The notes below the pieces were generated by a model. That model ran no database searches. It saw nothing but the letters and a program-made list of their open reading frames with translations, and was not told the DNA's origin. A stretch of 64,000 bases of DNA, taken from positions 1-64,000 of the forward strand of contig JBHELF010000160.1 of NCBI GenBank assembly GCA_046263155.1, read 5' to 3'. Positions 1 to 7,376 of the stretch are shown here, one piece after another. Numbering within the stretch: position 1 is the stretch's first letter; every line of letters starts with the position of its first letter. A program made the translations under genes and the position numbers. Source of the DNA: DATADF01 sp046263155. Its GTDB lineage: Bacteria > Actinomycetota > CADDZG01 > WHSQ01.

Positions 1-17
1 AAAAGAGTCCGAATCTT

Positions 18-382
18 GGGGCTGAATTGGTATCGACCTTGATCGGACCGGATTAGGAGAAGCGAGCCGAGGACTCCGGAAGCCTCGTTAATCACGCCGG
101 AAAACAACTAACTGCCGCTGCCTAACAGCACGGTCGCCATCCTCTAAAGCGATGGCCGTCGGCCTGAGATGGGCTTGCGATCTCAGGGTCCGGCGTCATC
201 TAGCAAGCTCACCGCCAGAAGGTTGCTCGAGGGCTTCCGGCGAGAAAACTTTCCTCGAGCTAGGTCGCCGCCTGTGCGGGTTCACGGGCCGGCGGAGGCC
301 GAAACCTCAACCGCGAACTACGCTCGTAGAAGACCTAATGCGGGGTCGGGGGACCCGGGTTCGATTCCCGGCAGCTCCACTA
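18..382 (+). ncRNA. ssrA: tmRNA (transfer-messenger RNA)
   Basis: The 5' end GGGGCTG (18-24) pairs with CAGCTCC (372-378), the classic tmRNA acceptor stem, and the 3' end carries a T-arm with GGTTCGATTCCC. The discriminator is A379. CCA is not encoded (the DNA reads CTA), so it must be added after transcription. The tag reading frame is best placed at 96-125, giving AGKQLTAAA then TAA, about 78 nt from the 5' end as usual. tmRNA rescues stalled ribosomes with SmpB and tags the nascent peptide for proteolysis. The tag ends AAA instead of the usual LAA. The gene is the target of nested insertions at its 3' end (see the repeats that follow). Confidence 0.93.
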
Positions 383-492
383 CGCGCCCACTTCGGTGGG
401 CGCTTCGCTACGCTGCCTCGCCTCGCCCGAGCCACAATCTCACCCGGGCCGGCTTCGCCGGCTGACCCGGGTTCGATTCCCGGCAGCGCCAC
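372..492 (+). repeat. tmRNA 3'-end repeat, copy 1 (att-like)
   Basis: This 121-bp block runs from the acceptor strand of the tmRNA (cagctccac) through a hairpin and a GC-rich spacer to a second T-arm/acceptor-like sequence ending gcgccac (464-492 repeats 352-380). It recurs at 1207-1327 with only 4 differences over 121 bp, and its last ~94 bp recur less perfectly at 2112-2205. A duplicated 3' end of an RNA gene is the usual footprint of site-specific integration. No integrase gene is present nearby. Confidence 0.85.
384..403 (+). terminator. UUCG-capped hairpin after tmRNA
   Basis: A perfect 8-bp stem GCGCCCAC/GTGGGCGC encloses a TTCG tetraloop. No T-run follows here, whereas the equivalent hairpin after the last repeat copy (2209-2237) is followed by TTTTTT. 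The original tmRNA terminator therefore seems to have been split from its T-run by insertion. The hairpin may still protect or process the 3' end. An identical hairpin lies at 1219-1238. Confidence 0.5.
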
Positions 493-501
493 TCTCCTAC
501 G

Positions 502-777
502 GTGTGCTACACTCGTAGCATCTCGAATCCCGAACGTGAGATCCCCCAGCGAGAGCTTCGTAACGACATCTCCCGGATCCTCAAGGAGGTGGCTCAGGGC
601 AAGAGTCTGCGGGTGACGGTCAAGGGTCGCCCCGTGGCCGACCTTGTGCCGGTGTCCGAAGGGCGCCGGTTCGTTCCCCGTGCGGACGTCGAGCGCCTCC
701 TCCGTGAGGCTCCCTTGGACGAAGGTTTCAAGCGCGACGTTGATGCCGTGCTTGGAGCGACGATCGAGGAACTTTGA
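502..777 (+). CDS. VapB/Phd-type antitoxin
   Basis: This 91-residue protein has the Phd/YefM-like core REIPQRELRNDISRILKEV followed by RPVADLVPV, typical of antitoxins that bind DNA through the N-terminal half and neutralise a PIN toxin with the C-terminal half. GTG at 502 is the only usable in-frame start. No Shine-Dalgarno is seen, and a good -10 hexamer (TACACT, 508-513) lies inside the first codons, so either the start or the promoter reading is uncertain. The stop overlaps the TTG start of the toxin gene by 4 nt, which suggests translational coupling. The pair sits between two copies of the tmRNA 3' repeat. Confidence 0.85.
   Translation: MCYTRSISNPEREIPQRELRNDISRILKEVAQGKSLRVTVKGRPVADLVPVSEGRRFVPRADVERLLREAPLDEGFKRDVDAVLGATIEEL
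508..513 (+). promoter_or_regulatory. candidate -10 box near the vapBC start
   Basis: TACACT preceded by TGTGC resembles an extended -10 element (TGnnnTAnnnT-like). If used, transcription would begin near 519, inside the predicted antitoxin N-terminus, implying another (unseen) start codon or an upstream promoter. This is pattern evidence only. Confidence 0.3.
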
Positions 778-1154
778 AAGGCCTGCTCGACACAACCGTT
801 CTGATTGCACGCGAGCAGGGCCGTTCGCTTGAAGCGCTTCCCGAGGAGTCCGCCATCTCGGTTGTGACTCTGGCAGAGTTGCATATCGGAGTGTTAATGG
901 CGGATGAGCCCCGGGTGAGGGCCCAACGGATGCTGTCGCTGTCAGAGGTCGAGCGCAACTTCGATGCGCTGCCGGTCGACAAGGACGTTGCCCGTAACTT
1001 CGCCATGATCGTTGCGGATGCTCGCAGAAGAGGGAGAAGACCGAAGATCATGGATGCCTGGATCGCCGCTACCGCTGCTACTCACAGTCTTCCCGTGTAC
1101 ACGCAGGACGTCGACTTCGATCAACTCGCCAATGTCCAGGTCGTGCGAGTCTGA
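774..1154 (+). CDS. vapC: VapC-type PIN-domain ribonuclease toxin
   Basis: This 126-residue protein has the four acidic residues expected of a PIN nuclease: Asp6 in LLDTTVLI, Glu35 in TLAEL, Asp94 in KIMDAW, and Asp112/Asp114 in YTQDVDFD. Such toxins cleave tRNA or rRNA with Mg2+ and are held inactive by the cognate antitoxin just upstream. The start is TTG at 774, overlapping the antitoxin stop. Length is normal for the family. As cargo of a repeat-bounded insertion it could act as an addiction module that stabilises the insertion (inference). Confidence 0.9.
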   Translation: MKGLLDTTVLIAREQGRSLEALPEESAISVVTLAELHIGVLMADEPRVRAQRMLSLSEVERNFDALPVDKDVARNFAMIVADARRRGRRPKIMDAWIAATAATHSLPVYTQDVDFDQLANVQVVRV

Positions 1155-1206
1155 GGGGCAGTCGGCGCGGCAGGTGGAGATCTGAGCGGTTCGCGCACCG
1201 ATCAAT

Positions 1207-1327
1207 CAGCTCCACTACGCGCCCACTTCGGTGGGCGCTTCGCTACGCTGCCTCGCCTCGCCCGAGCCACAATCTCAACCGGGCCGGCTTCGCCGGCTGA
1301 CCCGGGCTCGATCCCCGGCAGCTCCAC
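1207..1327 (+). repeat. tmRNA 3'-end repeat, copy 2 (att-like)
   Basis: This 121-bp block matches 372-492 at 117 of 121 positions, from cagctccac through the TTCG hairpin (1219-1238) to the T-arm-like gacccgggctcgatcccc and the acceptor gctccac. The spacing from copy 1 is exactly 835 bp. A short T-rich run (ctcttttttg) follows at about 1332-1342. The block closes the vapBC cassette and opens the next one. Confidence 0.85.
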
Positions 1328-2012
1328 TGCGCTCTCTTTTTTGTTTGCCCTTGCGTCGACCGTCGACGATGCTGTAATCGCTGCCTATCGTCGTGTCGTC
1401 GGCGACTGCGGGAAACCTGTCCTGGCCGAGCGCTCCGAAGTGGTTGCGAACCTGCGCCCACGGCGCAGAAATCACGGCTCCCGCGGCGAAAGCCAGATGG
1501 GCGTCGCGGGGAATTATCACGGTGGTGATGCCTGTGCCGTCGGCAGCTTCAACGATTGTGAGCTCGCCCTCGACCACCGCGTCTTCGGCGCATTGGTCGC
1601 GTAGCCTTCCGAAGGTCTCGCCGACGTAAGTCGGACCTCCAACGGCCGCCTCGAACCACAAGCATCCTTCTTCCTCGTTCCCGCTCGGGTTCACCTCGAC
1701 CCGGAATAGATATGCAGCATTCGCCGATGGCGGCGGAACCTCGGTCTGGATATGAACCGAGATCGTGTCGGCGTCGTTTGTGAACCACACGCTCAAGATG
1801 TCGCTGACGGATAGATCCGCAGGGGTAGACATGTCGCCCTGACCCGGATCACCCTGCCCATTCAGATAGTTGGCATCGCCCGCCGGGTCCACGATCTGAA
1901 CACGCTTGGGGACTCTTGCCGGAGGTTGGGCATTCGCCGGAAGTGCTCCCTCTGCGCCGATCAAAGCCATCCCGAGCACCGCGGCGAGCATGCGTTTCGT
2001 TATCGTGCTCAA
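1275..2012 (-). CDS. secreted protein of unknown function, C-terminus running into the att-like repeat
   Basis: The reading frame encodes 245 residues from a TTG start at 2012, chosen because GGAGGTGGGG lies just upstream; ATG at 1991 is the alternative. A signal peptide ends near ALPANA. The rest looks like a beta-rich extracellular domain, with VDPAGDANY and then SVWFTNDADTISVHIQ, which resembles carbohydrate- or heme-binding DOMON-like folds only loosely. The last 18 residues (from RSGAAGDRARV) are translated from the tmRNA repeat block, so the natural C-terminus may have been cut by the insertion junction. I do not recognise the family. Confidence 0.6.
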   Translation of the reverse strand: MSTITKRMLAAVLGMALIGAEGALPANAQPPARVPKRVQIVDPAGDANYLNGQGDPGQGDMSTPADLSVSDILSVWFTNDADTISVHIQTEVPPPSANAAYLFRVEVNPSGNEEEGCLWFEAAVGGPTYVGETFGRLRDQCAEDAVVEGELTIVEAADGTGITTVIIPRDAHLAFAAGAVISAPWAQVRNHFGALGQDRFPAVADDTTIGSDYSIVDGRRKGKQKRERSGAAGDRARVSRRSRPG

Positions 2013-2111
2013 TTTGCCCCCCCCACCTCCGCTGCACCTCCACGAGCAGCGATCTAAATCTACTGAGGGACGATATTTGTTCTTCCAAGCGATGGCTACA
2101 TGTGGGCGGGC

Positions 2112-2205
2112 GCGCTTCGTCTTGCTGCCTCGCCTCGCCCGAGCCACAATCTCACCGGGGCCTGCTTCGCCGGCCTGAGCCGGGTTCGATTCCCGGCAGC
2201 TCCAC
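2112..2205 (+). repeat. tmRNA 3'-end repeat, copy 3 (partial, diverged)
   Basis: This sequence aligns with the last 94 bp of copies 1 and 2 (gcgcttcg, then gctgcctcgcctcgcccgag, then the T-arm-like gggttcgattcccgg and gctccac) with several substitutions and one indel. It is followed directly by the hairpin and T-run that probably formed the original tmRNA terminator, which marks it as the far end of the insertion array. Confidence 0.75.
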
Positions 2206-2208
2206 TAC

Positions 2209-2237
2209 GCGCCCCTTCGGTGGGCGCTTCGTTTTTT
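2209..2237 (+). terminator. rho-independent terminator, probably the original tmRNA terminator
   Basis: A GCGCCC/GGGCGC stem with a short loop is followed by cttcg and six Ts (2232-2237). The sequence before it (cagctccactacgcgccc) is the same as that after the functional tmRNA 3' end at 372, so this terminator belonged to tmRNA before roughly 1.8 kb was inserted. It lies 7 bp before the stop of the convergent minus-strand gene and could serve both. Confidence 0.7.
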
Positions 2238-2243
2238 AGCTAC

Positions 2244-2885
2244 CTAGCGCTCAAAGTTGTATGTCTCGTCGACCAGCAACCAGCCATCACGAAGTTGGAA
2301 GGGGCCGAAGTCCAGATCGTTGGGACCGTAGTCGATGGACACGGCGCCTTCAGCCCGCTCGCCGATCACTCCCCCCCTCGTCTCCTCGAGTTCCTGGTCG
2401 AAAAGAGTTCCTGCCGCCCCGGCGCGGCGATTCATCCAGGCCATGAACAGGACCTCCTGGACGTCGCTTCCGGAGTGCTGGTGCCAAAACGGCTTTGGAG
2501 GGCCGCCTCTTCCCGTCCACGAGACTTCGTGGGTGAACCCATCTTCCGTCAGCGTCAAACGAGCGCCGTCGAGGAGTGGATCAACCATGAAATCTCCGGG
2601 GTTCAGGGGCGTCGGCCGGGACCGCCCGCGACATCTCCATGCGGTGTGGTGGCCGTGGGCTATTGGCCTGCACTTAGCGGCTCCGACGAATCCTACGGAG
2701 GGCGACTCGCTCGGCACGTTGTTCATGCCGGCGGCGAAGTACATCACGCCATGATTCTCTTCTGTGACAAGCCAGCTGGCGTAGGCAAACTGGGTGGCGT
2801 TTCCACGGACCCCCGGCTGCTCTGCATGCGCCAGAGGTCCCACGCCTAATACCAACGCAAAGACGCAGGCAGCTGCTGCCCTCAT
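2244..2885 (-). CDS. secreted protein of unknown function
   Basis: The ATG at 2885 follows AAGGAGT, giving 213 residues with a clear signal peptide (cut after AHA, residue 21). The mature part has no recognised domain. It contains a Cys pair (KCRP, WRCRG), a basic stretch, and an aromatic-rich C-terminal half (FWHQHSGSDVQEVLFMAW). It is probably exported and monocistronic, ending against the tmRNA-array terminator. No function can be assigned. Confidence 0.7.
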   Translation of the reverse strand: MRAAAACVFALVLGVGPLAHAEQPGVRGNATQFAYASWLVTEENHGVMYFAAGMNNVPSESPSVGFVGAAKCRPIAHGHHTAWRCRGRSRPTPLNPGDFMVDPLLDGARLTLTEDGFTHEVSWTGRGGPPKPFWHQHSGSDVQEVLFMAWMNRRAGAAGTLFDQELEETRGGVIGERAEGAVSIDYGPNDLDFGPFQLRDGWLLVDETYNFER

Positions 2886-3167
2886 TTCGACTCCTTTTCT
2901 CGGCGTTCTGATGAGCAAATAGACGCTCGATCGCGGCCCGGGGTTGCACGCCGGGGCAAATACGACCAAGTCTTGTCTCCGGCCGCGACAACCCTTTGCG
3001 GTAGGGCTCGTCATCGGGGGCCTGGCGAAAAGGATTCCGACTCGCTCGCGCGTGCCTGGAGGAGCCCGCGGTCGCGTTCGTTGCGGGCGATCTCTGCGGC
3101 AACGCATTTTTCGGAGCCTCTTTTACAGCCAAGGGCTTCTGATCTCGCCTATCGTCGAAGAGCGACA

Positions 3168-3923
3168 ATGGATGACTCCAGAACGATCCCGAGCGACACG
3201 GCCGATGAGGGCGCGGGGGCCTGGCGGGACGATCTGTACTGGTCGGTTCGACGACTGGGCGCGGGCATCGGGGCCGGGTTTCTGGTCGGTCTAATTGTCG
3301 GCGGAATCGGCGGTCGCCTGGCGATGTTCGTGCTACGCCTCACCTCGGATCCCCTGCTGAGGGGTGTCGAGACCGACGACGGCTTTCGAATCGGAGCGTT
3401 CACGCAGGACACGCTCTTCCTGCTGCTGGTCGGCGGGGCCTTGGGCGTACTCGGCGGTCTCTTCTACTTGACCGTGCGCTCCTGGCTACCGGCAAGGCGG
3501 CGACCGCTGTTGATGGCTGCCTTGGCCGCGACCGTCGGAGGCTCGCTTGTGATCCACCCGGACGGGATCGATTTCCGAGTGCTCGACCCGCTGTCCCTTG
3601 CGCTTGCGATGTTCATACTCCTGCCTGGGCTTTACGGGTTCGCCGTGAGTGTGTTGGCGGAGAAGCTTCTGCTGGTCGCGGAAGGTCCACGATTCGCCGG
3701 CTTGGTGTGGTCGTGGTTTCCCGTCCTCGCGCTATTCCTGGCCGGCCCGATCGGACTTGTGGTCCTTATCGTGATGGGGTTGGGCTGGGCTTTGAACCGT
3801 GTGTCGAACTTCACGACTATCTGGACATCACCGGGCATGGCCTGGGTGGGTCGAGGTGCGCTGCTGGCCGGTGGACTATTCGCTCTCTACACGCTTGGCA
3901 AGGACATCGCCGAGCTCGTCTGA
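3168..3923 (+). CDS. multi-pass membrane protein, unknown
   Basis: This 251-residue protein starts at ATG 3168 with a short acidic N-terminus and then about six or seven hydrophobic segments, beginning with GAGIGAGFLVGLIVGG near residue 35 and ending with GALLAGGLFALYTLG near the C-terminus. A soluble loop around VHPDGIDFRVLDP lies mid-protein. The upstream in-frame extension is arginine-rich and has the look of non-coding sequence, so I excluded it. No transporter or enzyme signature is visible. Confidence 0.7.
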   Translation: MDDSRTIPSDTADEGAGAWRDDLYWSVRRLGAGIGAGFLVGLIVGGIGGRLAMFVLRLTSDPLLRGVETDDGFRIGAFTQDTLFLLLVGGALGVLGGLFYLTVRSWLPARRRPLLMAALAATVGGSLVIHPDGIDFRVLDPLSLALAMFILLPGLYGFAVSVLAEKLLLVAEGPRFAGLVWSWFPVLALFLAGPIGLVVLIVMGLGWALNRVSNFTTIWTSPGMAWVGRGALLAGGLFALYTLGKDIAELV

Positions 3924-4043
3924 CTCACGAAACTTCGTACTTGCGGCGGCGGAGCTCATTGGCGCGTTGGCTATCGTCGGAGGTTCGGGGCGTCATCAAG
4001 ACAACGTCTCATACCTCCGGTGCGATGCGATGATTCTGCGCGC

Positions 4044-5660
4044 ATGGAACCGCTTGCAAAGGCACGAGAGGCGGTCGCGGCCTACGACTGGCCGACGGCC
4101 TACGAAATCCTCAGCAATACCCGGCCCGAGGATTCGCTCGGCGGCGACGATCTCGATGGCCTCGCCGACGCGGCCTGGTGGCTTGGACACCTCGATGAAT
4201 CCATCGCCGCGCGCCAGCAAGCCTTTGAGTCATACACAAGCTCGGGCAACACCGAGCGGGCCGCGCTCGCCGCCCTGTCGGTTTCGCTTCATCTCGGAGA
4301 TAAAGGCGACGAGGCCCTCGCCGCGGGCTGGCGGGCGCGCGCCCATCGGCTTGCGGCCGAGGTCCCCGATTCGTTGGCAAAGGGCCTTCTGATCAGCCTG
4401 GATGCCGACGCGGCCTTTCACGCGGGTGACGTCGCCGGGTGCCTCACCATGGCCGGCGAGACGATCGAGATAGGCAATAGGTTGTCGGACGACACTCTCG
4501 TCGCGTGGGGAACGCATCTAGAGGGCCTCGGCCTCGTTAAGCAGGGACACGTTGCGGAAGGCTGGGCGCGCCTCGAGGAATCGATGGTGGCCGTCTCGAC
4601 CAAGAATCTGCGTCCCGTGTGGGCGGGGTTGATGCATTGCGGAATGCTCCTGGCCTGCGAATTGGTCGACGATCCTCGGCGGGGTTGGCAATGGGTCGAA
4701 GCGACCGAAGAGTGGCTGAAGACTTTCCCGAGAGCGGTGCTCTATCGCGGTGTATGTCGCATCCACAAGGTGAGATTCATGCAGCTGAGGGGCGTGTGGT
4801 TGGGTGCGGAAGCCGAGGCTCGGCGAGCCTGCGAGGAACTCGAACGAGTGCATGTCTACACGGCAGCGCGCGGCTACTACGAGATCGCCGAGATCAAGCG
4901 GCTCATGGGAGATCTAGAGGCCGCCCACGACTATTACCGACGAGCACACGCACTTGGTTGGGATCCGCAGCCGGGTCTAGCTCGCCTGCGGCTCGCGCAG
5001 GGAAGGATGGAAGCCGCCGTTGCCGGCATTCGGCGCGCACTGGACGAGGCGCGAGATCGGCCGGCGCGTGCAGCGCTCCTGCCTCACCAGATCGATATCG
5101 CCTTGGCGGCGGGTGATCTACCCACTGCAGAGGAGGCGGCCGAGGAGCTGAGCGTGATCGCGTCGGATTATCAGAGTCCCGGCATGACCGCCGGCGCGGC
5201 GAGTGGAAAGGGGACGGTGCTTCTGGCCAAGGGCGATCCCAAAGCGGCGTTGATGGAGCTGCGAAAGGCGATCGCGGCATGGTTGGAGCTGGACTGCCCC
5301 TATGAGCTGGCTCGCTCCCGTCTTCTTTCGGCAACTGCACATCGAGAGCTCGGCGATGAAGATGGGGCAGCGATGGAACTCGAGGCCGCACGAGAAACCT
5401 TTGTGCGCTTGGGTGCAACACCGGCCGCACAGCGCGCCGCCGAGTTGCTGGGGGGTTCCGAGCATCCGGGTGGATTGAGTGCCCGGGAGCTCGAGGTCCT
5501 GCGCCTCGTCGCCGCAGGTAAGTCAAACAAGGAGATCGCAAAGGAACTCTTCATCAGCGAGAACACCGTGGCACGGCACATGTCGCACATCCTGGCCAAG
5601 CTGGACGTGCCGTCGCGAGCTGCCGCCACCACGTTCGCTCTGAAGCACAACCTCGTGTGA
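4044..5660 (+). CDS. TPR-rich LuxR-family transcriptional regulator
   Basis: This 538-residue protein consists of alpha-helical TPR-like repeats (for example GHLDESIAARQQAFESYTSS and GDPKAALMELRKAIAAWLEL) over about residues 1-470. A LuxR/FixJ-type helix-turn-helix follows at the C-terminus (LSARELEVLRLVAAGKSNKEIA and ENTVARHMSHILAKL). There is no ATPase domain as in MalT/LAL regulators and no receiver domain. ATG 4044 is preferred over the upstream GTG because the latter only adds an unconserved-looking octapeptide; neither has a strong ribosome site. It lies just upstream of a DUF4242 gene whose promoter region carries a repeated 10-mer, its probable target (inference). Confidence 0.9.
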   Translation: MEPLAKAREAVAAYDWPTAYEILSNTRPEDSLGGDDLDGLADAAWWLGHLDESIAARQQAFESYTSSGNTERAALAALSVSLHLGDKGDEALAAGWRARAHRLAAEVPDSLAKGLLISLDADAAFHAGDVAGCLTMAGETIEIGNRLSDDTLVAWGTHLEGLGLVKQGHVAEGWARLEESMVAVSTKNLRPVWAGLMHCGMLLACELVDDPRRGWQWVEATEEWLKTFPRAVLYRGVCRIHKVRFMQLRGVWLGAEAEARRACEELERVHVYTAARGYYEIAEIKRLMGDLEAAHDYYRRAHALGWDPQPGLARLRLAQGRMEAAVAGIRRALDEARDRPARAALLPHQIDIALAAGDLPTAEEAAEELSVIASDYQSPGMTAGAASGKGTVLLAKGDPKAALMELRKAIAAWLELDCPYELARSRLLSATAHRELGDEDGAAMELEAARETFVRLGATPAAQRAAELLGGSEHPGGLSARELEVLRLVAAGKSNKEIAKELFISENTVARHMSHILAKLDVPSRAAATTFALKHNLV

Positions 5661-5678
5661 GGCGCGGGCCGTAACCAA

Positions 5679-5712
5679 AAATAGTCATGCCCTCCCGTCC
5701 GCAAATAGTCAT
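5679..5712 (+). promoter_or_regulatory. tandem operator-like repeat AAATAGTCAT
   Basis: AAATAGTCAT occurs at 5679-5688 and again at 5703-5712, 24 bp apart (about two helical turns, same face), between the LuxR gene and the DUF4242 gene. The spacing and position suggest a regulator binding site, most simply for the adjacent TPR-LuxR protein. I did not notice the motif elsewhere in the window. Confidence 0.5.
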
Positions 5713-5797
5713 TCGCCGCGATGCGACCGGCATCCCTTCTCTCTAGCGTGAGCCAGAGCCCGGTCGTGGGATCGGGCAGGAGCAGGAGGTGGCGCGA

Positions 5798-6052
5798 ATG
5801 CCGTTGTTCATGGACGTACACGAGAAGCTCCCCGACGGTGCCACGGCGGCCGATGTTGCCGGCGCTCACGAGGCGGATCTGAAGATCCAGGATGCCCATG
5901 GCGTGAAGTACCTGCGCTATTGGGTGGACGAGAAAGCCGGCAAGGTCTTCTGCCTGGTGGACGCCCCTAACGCCGACGCCGCGATTGCCGTACATCGCGA
6001 GGCACACGGCCTGCTGGCCGACAACATCTTCGAGGTCCTCGAGGGCGAGTAG
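5798..6052 (+). CDS. DUF4242 family small protein
   Basis: This 84-residue protein matches the DUF4242 (SCO4226-like) pattern: MPLFMDVHEKLP at the start, a helix ending in AHEADLKIQ, then VKYLRYWVDEKAGKVFCLVDAP and a HREAHG motif. Known members form small alpha/beta-barrel dimers, and one streptomycete member binds nickel. ATG 5798 is preceded by AGGAGG at ideal distance; a GTG at 5789 falls inside that ribosome site. It lies downstream of the LuxR regulator and a twin 10-mer repeat, so inducible expression is likely. Confidence 0.88.
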   Translation: MPLFMDVHEKLPDGATAADVAGAHEADLKIQDAHGVKYLRYWVDEKAGKVFCLVDAPNADAAIAVHREAHGLLADNIFEVLEGE

Positions 6053-6130
6053 TCCCGAGACCTTATGGGGGCCGGGCAACCCGACCGGCCCCCTCGGCGT
6101 CCTCTCCATAGAGCTAGGGGAGGAGAACTC

Positions 6131-7354
6131 ATGCTGAAGAGTCGGCGCGCGGTCCTGATGCTTGGACTTTCGTCGGCCGTCCTCGGGTCGCTTGCGTGCG
6201 GAGCCCCGCCGCGGGAGGCGGCCGCCGACCGGCTCCTACTTCAGACCTCGAGGGGCGTAATTATCGTCGAGCCCGGAGCTTCGCAGCCCGCGTTTCGTGC
6301 GCCTTTTGCCCTGCCTTCCCAGGATTGGTCAACCATCGTTCGTTCCGCATTCACGGGTCACTCGACCACCCTGCGCGCCGTCGATCCCGAATCCGGACGC
6401 CAGAAATGGGGCCGGATCTTGGGGCGCAATCTGAATCTGAAGGTTGTGTCGGGAGACGGCAGAACGGCTGCGTTGTCGCCGGCGCGTGAGCGCTACTACC
6501 TGTACGGGCGCCCGAGTACAACGCTCCTCATCACGGGCGAGGACTTCCCCACGCCGCAAAAGATCGAGCTCGATGGCAACTACGAGCCCGAGGCGTTCTC
6601 AACCGATGGGCAGAGCCTGTTCGTCCTTCAATATCGTCCCGCTCGCCTGCCCACTCGCTATCAGGTGAGACGCCTGGATCTGCGAAGCGAGAAGGTAATG
6701 GGCGTCTACACGCCCGACGCGGACCTTCAGGAGTCGATGCGGGGGACCGCCCGGGTGCAGGCAACGAGCCCCGAGGGCACGCGGCTGTACACGCTGTACA
6801 CGGTGGGAAGAGGCGACGACCGACGAGCGTTCATCCACGTTCTCAACCTCGAGGAGCTCTGGGCTCACTGCATCGATCTGCCGACGGGGTTCGCGGACGA
6901 AGCAGAGTCCGCCACGGCACTCACATCATCTCCCGACGGTAGGCGCCTCTACGTGGCCAATGCGGCGGCGGAGGCCGTTGCCGAAATCGACACGCAGCGG
7001 CTTACAACGGTGCGCACAGGCGAGCTCAACTTCGCGCCTGGGTCTCAGACCCATGCCCTACACGGAGAAAGAGACACGCTGTTCTTCGCCAGGGGTGATC
7101 GGGTGACGATGGTGGACGCGGTCACGCTCACGCAGAAAAGATTGTGGCTTGTCGACGAGAAGGTTCGTGGCCTCCAACTGGGACGCGCTGGGCAGCTCTA
7201 CGTGGCCCTCAAAGAGAGCATCGTCATGATCGACCTCAAAACTGGGGACCGGCTCCGTACCTTTGACCCTCCCGGGATCAAACGCATCGCGCAATTCGGC
7301 CGTACTCCCCGAGCCCTGGACGACGATCTAAGCAAGATCAGCTGCGCCTGTTGA
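6131..7354 (+). CDS. lipoprotein with beta-propeller-like repeats
   Basis: This 407-residue protein has a lipobox (GSLAC, Cys23), so it should be anchored on the outer face of the cytoplasmic membrane. The remainder has repeated propeller-like blades (for example SSPDGRRLYVANAAAEAVAE and LKESIVMIDLKTGDRL), as in YVTN/WD40-like proteins. ATG 6131 follows GGGAGGAG. It comes 78 bp after the DUF4242 gene and may share its transcript. Binding partner and role are unknown. Confidence 0.8.
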   Translation: MLKSRRAVLMLGLSSAVLGSLACGAPPREAAADRLLLQTSRGVIIVEPGASQPAFRAPFALPSQDWSTIVRSAFTGHSTTLRAVDPESGRQKWGRILGRNLNLKVVSGDGRTAALSPARERYYLYGRPSTTLLITGEDFPTPQKIELDGNYEPEAFSTDGQSLFVLQYRPARLPTRYQVRRLDLRSEKVMGVYTPDADLQESMRGTARVQATSPEGTRLYTLYTVGRGDDRRAFIHVLNLEELWAHCIDLPTGFADEAESATALTSSPDGRRLYVANAAAEAVAEIDTQRLTTVRTGELNFAPGSQTHALHGERDTLFFARGDRVTMVDAVTLTQKRLWLVDEKVRGLQLGRAGQLYVALKESIVMIDLKTGDRLRTFDPPGIKRIAQFGRTPRALDDDLSKISCAC

Positions 7355-7376
7355 GCGAACCGGGCATCATGGCGTC

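Noticed and set aside
307..810. 167-codon minus-strand open frame over the tmRNA 3' end and vapB
   Set aside because: It is the complement of the tmRNA terminus, att-like repeat and the antitoxin gene; its sequence is arginine-rich with no domain, a usual GC-rich shadow.
4903..5541. 212-codon antisense frame opposite the LuxR gene
   Set aside because: The plus-strand protein has clear TPR and helix-turn-helix motifs; the antisense reading is Pro/Arg-rich and has no ribosome site.
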